A stretch of DNA of 64,000 nt from Meloidogyne chitwoodi (taxonomy: Eukaryota; Nematoda; Chromadorea; Rhabditida; Meloidogynidae), in the NCBI GenBank assembly GCA_015183035.1, contig JACZZP010000003.1, positions 1,984,001 through 2,048,000 on the forward strand, read 5' to 3'. The first letter of the stretch is position 1. Each line of letters starts with the position of its first letter. Below the pieces are notes generated by a model that did not search any database, was not told where the DNA came from, and worked only from the letters and a program-made list of their open reading frames with translations. Both the position numbers and the translations under genes were made by a program. Shown in pieces: positions 23,765 through 35,106 of the stretch.

Positions 23765-26515
23765 TAATTATTTTAAATAAATAATCTAAAAAGTTTAATT
23801 AAAATAAATTTTAATTTTTGAACATTTATTTAATTTTAAATAATAATATTTCTTGGTTATTTTTTAAAATTATTTAAAAAAAGAAGAGAGAAGGAATAAA
23901 CTTTTTTTTAAAAAAAGTGTTTATTTGGAGTGAAATAAAAGGTAATAGGGCGTAAATTTGGTTATAAAACAAATTTATTGGTTATTATTATTTTTAATAA
24001 AAAATAAAAAAAAATATTTAAGAAAACATTATGGCACCATTTGGTATTTTTAGATAAGTTTTTTATTTTTTAAAAAACAAATATTTATGAAAAAACTTTA
24101 TAACAATCTTATTAACACATATTTAAAATTATAAACTATTTGGAATAACTCAGAATTATTTTATTAAAATAAAGGGATAAAACAATGCAATATATATTAA
24201 TTTATTATTTTTTGTTCTCTTAATTTAATTAATTAATTTAATTCCTATATGATATTAGAGGTGTTTTTATATAATTAATATATTATATTATTTTTTAAAT
24301 TTTTAATTATATATTTTATTAATTATAAGGAGACAATATAACAATGATATCCTCAACCTTTTTTTTAGTTTTGTCAGTAAAAGTCAACTGTATTTATTTA
24401 TTTATTTATTTTATTTTATATTTTTATTAGAATTATCTCATTTCTAAAAAAAATATTTATTTTTTAATTTTGATAGAAGCTTTTTCTTCCCTAAAGGACT
24501 TATATTATTTGCATTATTTCGCTGAAGGGGGTTAAAAATATATCAGGAAAAAAACAAAAAAAGAAAAGAAATGGACATCATCGGAACGGAAAAGAAGAAG
24601 AGAGGACAACAAAGAAGAAAAATAAAAGAAAAAAAGAAAAGTATAAAAATAAATATATTATTTTAAAAAAGGTGAAGAATAGGTACTTTAAATAAATAAA
24701 TATTAATAAATGTGCGTGACGAAAATGCAAATACAAAAATTAAAAAAAAAGAAAATAAAAATTGCGTCCTTTTGTGTTTTTAAGAGAAAGAATGAAGAGA
24801 AATTTGTGGGTGGTATTTTTTAAAAAATTCAAAAAAATTACTTAAAAATAAATAACTTAAATTATTTTTCTATTTTTTTAAATCGCTCCTACTTAGTCCT
24901 CTAAAAAATAAATAAAATTAGTTAATTTATAAATTAATAATAACTCAGACTCTAATAGCCCTTAAATATTTTAGAAAGAATTAAAAATGTAATTAAATAT
25001 TTTAATAAAAAATAATAAAGTATCATCTTTTATTGCAACTTCCGGTTAAATAATATATATTTTTATTTTTTATATAAAAATAGGCAGAGGATATGCCGCG
25101 AAGTGACGACCAATGGATATTTTAGGGGAAGTAGAGAAGAGACCGATTGCTTTAAAAATAGTAAAAAAATATATAAATTTATGAATAATTCAGTATTTAA
25201 AGGTCAATTGATATTATTTTATTTAAAAAAGAAAATTAATTGAAAAAAAAAATAAAAAATAATTTTAAATAAATATTAAAATTGAATAAAAATTAAATAA
25301 TTCAAAATATTCATTTATTTTTTAATATTTTTAGAATTAAGTATTATTTATTTATTTATTTATTATAATATATAAGTAATTGTTAATTTAAAAAGTCACA
25401 AACTTTAAGTTTATTTTTATTTTATTTTGGGTCATTAAATAAAGTTTTTATTAATTTTTAAAAATATTTATTTATTATAGTTATGTCCTCATATATTATA
25501 AATAAATAAATAATAATTTTAGAAAAATATGGCATTTAAAAATAAATAAAAATAATAAAAAGGTTAGGTTCCCCTCTACAACCACCTGTTTTCCCCTTTT
25601 TGTTTAAAAACAATTATTTCCCTAAAACATTCTCAATCAACTCTCAAAAAATCCTTAAACTGTTTTAAAATAAATAAATAAATAAATATTTAGAAAAGGA
25701 AAGAAGAGAAAGAAAATTGAAAATAAGGAAAAAGGACGCGCAGATTTCTCCAAAAATGCCACCCAAAAATAAAAAAATATTATAAAATTAGAGGAAATAA
25801 AATAAAAAGATTCATTATAGTCTTAAATTTATTAATTAAAAATAAATTAAAATTTAAATTAATTATTAAAATAAAAAAGGCTAAAAAAGAATAAATAAAA
25901 TATTAATTTTAATAAAATAAATAAATTAATTTAAAAAAAAATAAATAATATATAGTAATTTTTAAATATATTTTTGATTTTTTAAAGAAGAAAAAATATT
26001 AAAAATAAATAAATATTATTTATTTATTGGGGGAAGAGACACTTACTTTATCTCCTCTCGGATTAACCTGCCACGTATCTAAGCAAAAAAGAGAAGAGAA
26101 TATTAAAAAAAGATTAAAAATAAATAAAAATAAAGGAGAAAGAGAAAAGAATAAATATTAAATATTTGATTGGCCTGAGGAAATAAATAAAAATAAGAAA
26201 AAAGGCAAAATAAATGGTCAAAAAATGCGCCAAAAAATCAAAAAAAATATTTAAAAAAAAAGATTAATGAAAATGTTAATTAAAAATAGCAAAAATTAAA
26301 AAAATGATTAAAAAAGAGGATTAAATATAATTTATTTATTTAAATATTATTTAAAGTGCCAAAGTTCTACAGATTATTTAATTTAAATATTTAATAAAAT
26401 ATTATTTTTTTGGGGAGAAATTAAGGCAATAATTATTAAATAAATATATTTAATTTAAATAAACAAATAATATTTAAAAAAATAAAGGAGTGCCTAAACT
26501 TTTATTTAAATTAAT

Positions 26516-27034
26516 TCAGGGGTGGGATTCGTACTTTAAATGAAAGTAAAATACTTTAAAATCGACTCTTGTACTTTCGAAATTGAAAATGTACTTTAAT
26601 CAAAGTACGTACTTTTAAATCGATATTTTTAATAAAAAATTAAATTTTTGCCAAATTATTAAAAAATTAGATTGGTAAAATGTAAATATTTCTTTTTTCT
26701 CTATATCTAACGTAGTTCTGCAATATTTTTTGCCTGCGGCGTTAAAATGGTGAATTTTTGACAACTAGAGGGCAATTAATTTAAAAAATTTTCGCCTGCG
26801 GCGCTGAAAAGGCACTAAAATTTTTAAAATTTATTCACTCTTAACTGGATATACCGGTCGCTAAAAATTTCGTAAACCGTTAACTGGGGAAATATATAGA
26901 TTTGAGCAAGAATAAAGATTTTTAAAATATATTTGAAGTGTACTTTTATTTCGAAAATTTTTTACCTTACATATGTACTTTTAAATAAGATTTTTTGTAC
27001 TTTTATTTTTGTCGATACGAGCCCTGAATTAATT
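26516..27034. mobile_element. MITE-like element with AATTCAGGG termini
   Basis: About 520 bp bounded by inverted TTAATTCAGGG...CCCTGAATTAA. Both subterminal regions are rich in GTACTTT/GTACTTTT repeats. The centre has two copies of a GCCTGCGGCG motif, much more GC-rich than the surroundings. It has no coding capacity. Target duplications could not be separated from the termini. Confidence 0.5.
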
Positions 27035-30000
27035 TAACTTTATTATTAACGGGGAATTATAAAATTTAATAAAATATATTAATTTTTTATTTAAATGAAA
27101 AAGAAAGGAAAAAAATTAAAATAAATGAAAATTAAATTAATTAAATTAATTTTTATTTCTCAGATTTTCCAAGTGAAGTAATATAACCTTTAAAAAAAGA
27201 ATAAAAATCTAAAGAATATAGGGATGTTCATTTATTTTTTATTTTTGGTTAAATATCTTCCCAGCATGTATTTTTAATTAATAAAAATAGAAAAAGAAAA
27301 AAGAACAATAAAATATTTATTTTTAATAAATATACAAGTTTTTTGTTATGTAAACAATTAAAAAAAGAAGGAAAAATACCTAATTTTATTTTTTGGTTTA
27401 TTAGAGTATTTATTAATTTATTATATTTTAAATAATTAAAAAAGGCCTAGAATTTACTAAAAATATTTTTAAATAAAATAAATTATTAATATTTATTTTA
27501 TTTAAAAAATTAAATTAAATTAAAAATTCACAGGAAAAAAAATTAATTTTTAAGGCAAATTTATTTTAAATATTTTTATTAATTTTAATAAAAATTTAAA
27601 CAATTTTATTTTATTTAAAAATACTCAAAAAATAAATAAATTTTAAAAAAAAAGAAAAAAAGTTTTATCAACAAAAACACTTCCGTTCACTACTATAAAA
27701 GAAAAGGAAAAACAAACATTTATTTATTTAAAAAAACAATACATTATTTTTAGGGACAGAAAAAATTATTTTTATTTTTTCTTTTATTATATTCTAAAAA
27801 TATATAAATTACGCAATTTTAAGAAAAAAAAGAAAATAAAAAATATTTTAAATAAAATTATTTTTTTTATCAAATTTCAGAACCAAAAAAAAAATAAAAT
27901 TATTTTTAATTAAATAAATATTTTTTTTTAAAAATTTCCCAGAAAATATATTATATTTATTTTTAAATTATTTGGAATAATTAAAATTAAAAAAAAGAAT
28001 TTTGCGGTTGGTTGCTTTAAAGGGTAAATAAACGAAAAGAGAGAAGAGAACAAAATTAAAAATAAATAAAATATATTGGGGTTGTTATTTTTTAAATTAT
28101 TTTATTTTTTTAAGTTTATTCAAAAATTGTAAAAGAAAAAGAAGAGAAAAAAATATTTCAAAAAAATAAAAAAAATAAATATTTAAAAATTCTTAAAATG
28201 TTAATTTTATTTTTACTAATTAATAAAAGGCTAAAATTAAAAAAAAAAGTGAAGAGATAATTTCGAAATTTTATATTTTGAATGTAATTTAAAAAAAAAA
28301 GTGAAGATTAATTCTCCCTGTTACATAATTGTTTTTTAAAGAATTCTTTGGGATTATTTTTGTTTGTCTCAATCTCTGGTCATAAATTTGAAAAAAAAAT
28401 AAAAATATTAATCTAAAAATTAAACTTTACTTGAAAAAAAAAATAAAAAAAATTTATAGAGAATAGAAAAATGTAAATTTATTATTTATTTATTTATTTA
28501 AAAATTGATATTTTAATGCTTTAAATAAAAAAAATAAAAATTGTATAATTATGCAAATTAAATAAAAAAAAATTAAATAAAAAATATTTAAAAAGCAAAG
28601 GGGAGACAACTAAAGATTTAAAAAAATAAAAATATTAGTTGGGTAAAAATTAAATATTTTAGAATATTTTTATTAAAAAAAACATTTTAAATTAATTATT
28701 TTTATTAAAAAAAGTTAAATATTATTTAGAAAAATAAAATAATAATTAATAATTTTAAGGAAATTAAAAAAATTTGTTTTTTTAGATAAGAGTTTTACAA
28801 AAATAATTAGAGTAATGTGTATTTAATGAAAAATAACAAACAAATAAATAAAGAAAAAATAAAATAAAAATTTTTAAATGAAAACTTAATTTAAAAAAAA
28901 TAATTTATTAGATAATTTGGTCATTGACCCAAAAAAAATACTCAAAAAATTAATTAAAGAAAAAATAATAAATTTGCAAAGAAAAATTAATTTATTTTTA
29001 CATTTTTAATTAAAATAAATATTATTTTAATTAAAAATATTAAAATAAAATATATTTTTAATTTTCTTATTTTGACAGTTTTAATAATTATTAAATTAAA
29101 ATAAAATATTTTTAAATAAAAATATGTCAATTGCAAAAATAAAAATATTTTATTTTATTTTAGTGGTAATATTAAACTTTTATTTTTTAATATTATTGGA
29201 AGGCTATTTCCCTACTTTTTTTTATTTTTGCTTTACTTTCTCTTCTAAAAATGTCACTTCCGTATATTTAAAATAAATATATCCCCTTTTTTTCCTCCAA
29301 TTTTTTCAATCCACAAAATTGGCTCGGATTGCGTTTATTAGATAAATATATATTGGTTAAATTATTTATATATTTATTTTATTTATTTTTTATAAAGAAA
29401 ATAATTGAAAAATAGGAAATTTGTTAATTAATTTTAAAAAGGAAAAAAAAATTATTGTGATGATTTTACAAAAAAATTAAATTAAAAAAAGAAATATAGT
29501 AAAAATAATATAGTTTATTTAATTTATTTAAAAAATAAATAAAATATTTAAAAAAATATTTTATTTTTTTTTCTTACCTTTAAAATTGTAAAAAAACAAA
29601 AAAAAAGGAAATAAAAGTTTAAATTAAAAATAATTGTAAAACAACTAGATTATCCTTTTTTTATTTGTTTCTTAATAAACTCTAAAAATCCCTTAAAGAA
29701 ATTAAAAAAATAAAAAATATATTAATTTATTTAATTTTCTTTTTTCCCTTAAAGCAAAAATAAAATAAATCTATGAGGCATATTTTAATTATCTCTTCTA
29801 GCTCTTTTTTTTCTTTAAAAATGGTAAACCAAAAAAAAAATAAAAAAAGTCTAAAGGCTATTTATTAATAAAAATAAATAAATAAAAATAATACCGCGCA
29901 ACTTTTTTATTTATTTTTTTATTCCCCAAAGGGTTATTACTCCCACAATAATATACTGAAATTTGCCTTATAAAATAAATAAATAAATAAATATCATTTT

Positions 30001-30442
30001 TAGTCATTTAAATTCAACAAAATAATTTTTTAGCTTTTTTAAAATTACTAGAAGAAAATAAATTATAATGGCCAAATGAGCGCGAAAATAAATAAATAAA
30101 TTTAAAAAAGAGAGAAAAGAGGGTGTCGGAAAAGCAACTAATTGAGTTGTTTATATTTATTTTAGTTAAAATGGCAGTAAAGCAAAAAGAATAATAAAAA
30201 ATTAAACTTTTAAATAGCCAAATAGCTGTTTTATAAAATTGGTATTTTAATGCAACAGCAAAAAATTATATTTAATTTTTAAATTTGCATAAGAATTGGG
30301 TAACTGATTAAATAAATAAAATTTGTCCTTTTTAAGCTAGGAACACTAAAATATATAAAAAGGAAAAGAAAAAAAATCAGAAAAAAAGTTTTGTAATATT
30401 TAACAGAAAATAAAGTGACAATTAAAATCTCTATCTTATAAC

Positions 30443-30614
30443 CAGTGATGCAAAAGTCCCAAAATTTCCACTAGTCCAGTTCAGGAACTGCATTTTTAAT
30501 TTTCATTGTCCAAGTTCTGGAACTAGTGTGGGGTGAGGAACTAGTTCCTGAACAGTTCTTGTTCAAGAAATTTGGTAGTTCCGTAGTTCCAGTTCCGGAA
30601 CTTTTGCATCACTG
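30443..30614. mobile_element. hAT-type MITE with 8-bp target duplication
   Basis: A 172-bp element with termini CAGTGATGCAAAAGT and ACTTTTGCATCACTG, flanked by the perfect 8-bp duplication CTTATAAC (30435-30442 and 30615-30622). CAGTGATG-type ends with 8-bp duplications are characteristic of hAT elements. The interior is built from AGTTCC/GGAACT repeats. A relative lies at 62856-62987. Confidence 0.8.
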
Positions 30615-30783
30615 CTTATAACAGTAAATTAATTATAAATAAATATAAGCAAATCTCTCAACTGAATTTAACAAATAAATATTAACAAAATAATAATGAT
30701 TATACCCATATACAATATTAAATAAAATAATTTATATCAAAAAATAAATTAAATAAAAATCAAATAAAAATTCCAATAAGCAA

Positions 30784-32408
30784 TTATTCTTCTTTAATTC
30801 GTTCAATTTTAATTTTGTAAATCTTCTCAGAAAAAATCTTTTTATAATAAAATTTTGCCAAAAATTTTATTTTAGGATTGTATATATTTTTATATTCACA
30901 TAAACCAGTTTTTTTATTTCCTTTTACTTTATATTTGTCTGGTTCAATTATAATTCTTAAAAAAAGCTTTTGAGAATTTACACCAAATTTAATATTAGAT
31001 ACAATTTTTGAACAATCTGTTGCCATTTTAATATTCTAAATATTAATTAAAATTAAATAAATTAATAATTAATACTCAGTAAAGGACGATTCAGAGTCGG
31101 TCGATTCAGAGTATCTCGTATAACTTTTTTCATTTTAAACCTTTTCAAATAATTTTTATGTCATTCGAAAGAGCTCGAAAAGTTGAGTCTTTTCACTAAT
31201 TAGACCGATCAGATCAGTTGATTTTTAACAAAGTTATGCCCGAAAAACGCGATTTTCCACTTATCGCACTATAACTTTTTGTTGATTGATCCTATTGGAT
31301 CGATCTAATTGGTTAAATTAATCCGCTCATCGGATGCTTTCGATTAATAAAAGAACTATTTAGATCGGTTAAGAAATAAAAAAGTTATGGCCAAAAACAA
31401 CCGGCTACTCTGAATCGTCCCTACCCTTAATACTTACATTAATAATTAAATCATATAATTTTGTAAGATCATAAACTCCCTCAATATTAACACAAGAAAT
31501 TCCAGAATTAAAAAGTACATTCAATAAAAAATTATGTTGTTCTTCAATATTTGGTATACAACGCACATTTAACTCAATTTTCTTTGTAATAATCAAATGA
31601 TCAAATAAATATTCAATTTGAGATTTGTAGAATGAATTGAAGAAATATAATTTATCAAATGTTTCTACACGAAGTTTTTTATTTTCTTTTTCAAAAAGTA
31701 ATTTAATCATTACAGGATTAAATAAAATACAATTTAATACTCCAAACATATCATTTTTAAGAGAAATAGCTTTTTTAAAAGAACAATTAAATATTTGTTC
31801 TAACCAAAAACAAATAAATTTAATTTGTCTAATATTTTTTGGATAAATTGGTAATTTCAACTTTAAATCAATTTCTGAATTTATTTAAATATATATTTAA
31901 ATAAATTAATAAAAAATACCTTTATTTAAAGGAGATAAAAATATAAAAACGTCAATGAAAATTTCATCATTAACTAAACATAATGGCATTCGTTTATCAA
32001 TTGCAGATTGCCACTAAAAAAAATAATTTTGTAAAATTAAAAATTATATTTTTTTTGCGAATATTTTCGGACAATGAACTGATATAAACAAATTTTAATT
32101 TTTTTGACTAATTTTTTACTTTTTTTAAAGTTTGATCATCTACAGAATAATTTACAATATTTGATAATGGCCCAATCATTTTGTTTAATTTTGGACGATC
32201 TTCACAATGTTCACACTAAAAGAAAATAAATATTAAAAAATAAAATAATTACTAATGAAATGCTTTCAAATTCTTTCAATGCCAACATCCATTTAGATTG
32301 ATCAATTAATAATTTAAAATAATAATTTGTTTGTTGAGTACAAAATAATTGATCAAAATTTAGACATTTTAAAACATCAATTTGTTCATAAATTGATAAA
32401 TTTTGCAT
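30784..32408 (-). CDS. F-box protein, paralogue 1
   Basis: F-box proteins bring substrates to SCF ubiquitin ligases. Five exons (minus strand: 32253-32408, 32120-32215, 31920-32013, 31438-31874, 30784-31035) join in phase to 344 aa. Residues 3-37 form a degenerate F-box (LSIYEQIDVLKCLNFDQLFC, then QTNYYFKLLID). The rest is a substrate-side region seen also in the neighbouring paralogue: LPIYPKNIRQIKFICFWLEQ, FDKLYFFNSFYKSQIEYLFD, and a C-terminal KIKFLAKF strand region. A MITE occupies the last intron, starting 17 bp inside it from the donor. Divergent F-box families are expanded in nematodes. The substrate is unknown. Confidence 0.75.
31084..31426. mobile_element. GGACG-type MITE, copy 2 (F-box intron)
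   Basis: Starts GGACGATTCAGAGTCGGTCG and ends ACTCTGAATCGTCCCTACC. Full-length relative of 14147-14500 with few differences. It fills most of the intron 31036-31437 and leaves the donor and acceptor of the host gene intact. Confidence 0.78.
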
Positions 32409-32779
32409 ATTTTTCTATAAAAAATAGATTAGGCTTCTCTGAATTATTTTTACGAAATGAGTTAATAAATGTAAAAAATATAGATATTAAAAAAATAAAT
32501 TATAATATATACATAGAAAAGAAAGAAAATAAGCAACAATAACAAGACAAATATAAAAGAGCTAAAGGAAGGCAATAGAACAGGAGATCTTAATCGCTTG
32601 TACACTGAGACTGAGTTTAGGATTGGCTTTTATACTATACCATTTAAAGGTTAATTATTTACTAATTGTAAGCCTTTAACCATAAAAATGTTAAAAATAT
32701 AGATATTAAAAATATTAATTTAAAAATAAATAAATTAGAATAAGTAAAATAATTTATATCAAAAAATAATAAATAAAAG

Positions 32780-34507
32780 TCAATAAAATGCTCCATAGCG
32801 AGTAGTTCTTTTAATTCGTTCAATTTTAATATTGGAAATCATCTCAGTAAAAACATAGTGTTTATCATGTTTATAGGAAAATTTAGCCAAAAATTTAATT
32901 TTCGAATTGTGAACATTTTCATATTCAGAAAAACCAGTTTTTTCATAAATACCCCGCGTTACAATTCTGTCTGGTTTAATTTCAATTTTTAAATGAGGAT
33001 AATTAGCTTTGGAAAATTTAATATTTTGCACCATTTTTGAACAATCTTTTGACGTTTTAATATGCTAAATTTTAATTAAAATTAAATAAAATAACAAATA
33101 ATTAATACTTACATTAATAATTAAATCATATAATTTTGTTAGATCATCAAATCCATCAATATTAACATAAGGAATTCCAGAATAAAATAGTAATTTCAAC
33201 AAAAAATTATGTTTTTCTTCAATATTTGTTATACGTCTCATATTTAATTCAAGTTTGTATGTAATAGTCAAATGATCAAACAAAAATTCAATTTGAGATT
33301 TGTAGAATGATTTGAAAAAATATAATTTATCAAATGTTACAACATGAAATTTAATATTTTCATTTCCAAAAAGTAATTTAATAATTTCAGGATTAAATAT
33401 AATCTTATTAAACTTCGCGTTATTAAAAGAACAACGAAACATTTTTTCCAACCAAAAACAAATAGTTTTCAATTCTTTAATTGTTTTTGGATATATTGGT
33501 AATTTCAAAGTTAAATCTACTTCTGAAAATAAATTTAAATAAATTTTAAATATATTTATTGCTTTTAATTTAAATAAACCTCTATTTAAAGTCGATATAT
33601 AAAAATAAACATGTTCGTGATCTTCAAATAAGCCATTATCAGATAAGAACAATGGAATTTTGTTATTAATTGCAGATTTCCACTAAATTTATAATTAAAA
33701 TATTTATTCCTTAAAAATTCCAAAATAATGGCAGAATATAAATTAAATATTTAAGTCAAGTCTATTAATTTATTTTACCTTAGCTAAAAGTTGATCATCT
33801 ACTGGATAATGATATCTTATCAGACGCATGATATTCATATACTTCCTGATCTAATTTAAACTAAAAAGATAATAAATTTTAAAAAATAAAATTAAAAAAA
33901 TACCATTGAAATGCTTCTTAATTCTTCTAATGCCAATATCCATTTACAATTATCGGCAATCCTTAACAATTGGGGCTCCACCTCAAATATTCGCAGTGGC
34001 ATAGTAAAAACGTGTTTTTACGGGTTATAGAGGTCGCTGATTATGAATTTGATCTTATCAAAACCCTTATCATTTTATCACTAATTTTAAAAATCAAAGA
34101 TTTTATCAAGATTTTCGCTCATTTGCTGATTACATGCTGGGCATAGTGGGGATACAATGTAAAATGTTACGTTGTTGTAAAAATTGAATGGCAGATTCTT
34201 TTTTATTAATAAGCAGAGTAATTTGGAAAGTATCCATGATAAAATCTTTGATTTTTAAAATTAGTGATAAAATGATAAGGATTTGTGATAAGATCAAATT
34301 CGTAATCAGCGACCTCGATAACCCCTAAAAACACATTTTTACTATGCCACTGCGAATATTTGAGGTGGAGCCCCAATTGTTAAGGATTGCCCAATTATCA
34401 ATTAATAAATTAAAATGTTTATTGGTTTGTTGAACAGAAAATAAATCATCAAATTTGAGACATTTTAAAATATCAATTTGTGCATCAATTGATAAATTTT
34501 GTATCAT
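32780..34507 (-). pseudogene. F-box protein, paralogue 2, first exon split by a transposon
   Basis: Tandem paralogue of 30784-32408 with the same exon layout (minus strand: 34392-34507 plus 33904-33946 as the split first exon, then 33779-33850, 33580-33682, 33113-33522, 32780-33064). Exons 2-5 are open and in phase. The F-box exon starts MIQNLSIDAQIDILKCLKFD and reads to NLLIDN. There a 437-bp foldback element interrupts it, and coding resumes with CKWILALEELRSIS, matching SKWMLALKEFESIS of the paralogue. One copy of the target duplication is counted as exon. Without removal of the insert, translation stops inside it. A shortened protein from an internal start is possible. The clean flanking exons suggest a recent insertion, perhaps polymorphic. 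Confidence 0.8.
33955..34391. mobile_element. Foldback transposon inserted in the F-box exon
   Basis: A 437-bp element with inverted arms of roughly 150 bp, starting GGCAATCCTTAACAATTGGG and ending in its complement. It is flanked by the perfect 8-bp duplication CAATTATC (33947-33954 and 34392-34399). A unique centre of about 110 bp has no coding capacity. An 8-bp duplication fits hAT-like transposition, but the termini do not match the CAGTG type. Confidence 0.85.
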
Positions 34508-35106
34508 TTTCTAAAAAAAAATCATTTAAAAATCTATTAAAATTTAAGTACAATGAGAAAAGTAATTATAAAAATAAATATTTTTATTTTAAAAACGTTG
34601 CATCGTTTTGAAAATAAATTTTATGCGAAATAGTATTTTAAACAAATAGAGAATTAGAGAAGTAGAGATAAGAGGAAAAGAACATGCTTTTAGCTAGACA
34701 GTCCATTTATTCGCAATAAAGTATTTTATCTTCAATGTCGTTTTTGGATGTGAAATATTTTCTTACGAATAAATGGGGCACCTACCTAAACAGCAGAGGT
34801 TCAGAGAAACTAGAGGTATGGAAAAATTTATATTAAACAAACTTTTATCATTTTAAAATTTAAATTAATTTAATAAAATAATCCTTTCAATTTTTTAGGT
34901 AAAAATACATACAAGTTTAGAAGAAATAATATAAAAAATAATTATTAAAAAAAATAAATCAAAATTATAAAAGTTGACATAATGAAATTTTATATTTAAG
35001 AAAAAAACATTTTTAAAATACTGGTATTTTAAAATAGAAAATAATAATACCACTACGAAATTTTAAATGGTTCTTTTTGAGGTATAAAATACTACTAGTG
35101 TATATT
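34508..35106. other. Intergenic region upstream of the F-box pair
   Basis: Contains the promoter side of F-box paralogue 2 and the 3' flank of the MAPKAP kinase. AT-rich; I see no gene or repeat in it. Confidence 0.4.

Larger units (their letters stand above)
23765..30783. other. 7-kb AT-rich gene desert
   Basis: No exon pair, RNA gene or open frame worth calling. The DNA is dominated by AAATAAA/TTTATTT runs and short (TTTA)n or (AAAT)n microsatellites, for example near 24395-24415, 25345-25365, 25670-25688, 28480-28500 and 29972-29994. Two MITE-like elements break it up, at 26516-27034 and 30443-30614. A less AT-rich stretch at 26040-26085 ends in a donor-like site on the minus strand and might be an untranslated exon. 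Confidence 0.55.

Noticed and set aside
26036..26085. Less AT-rich patch ending in a GTAAGT donor on the minus strand
   Set aside because: Could be an untranslated exon of a minus-strand gene, but I found no partner exon, so it is not called.
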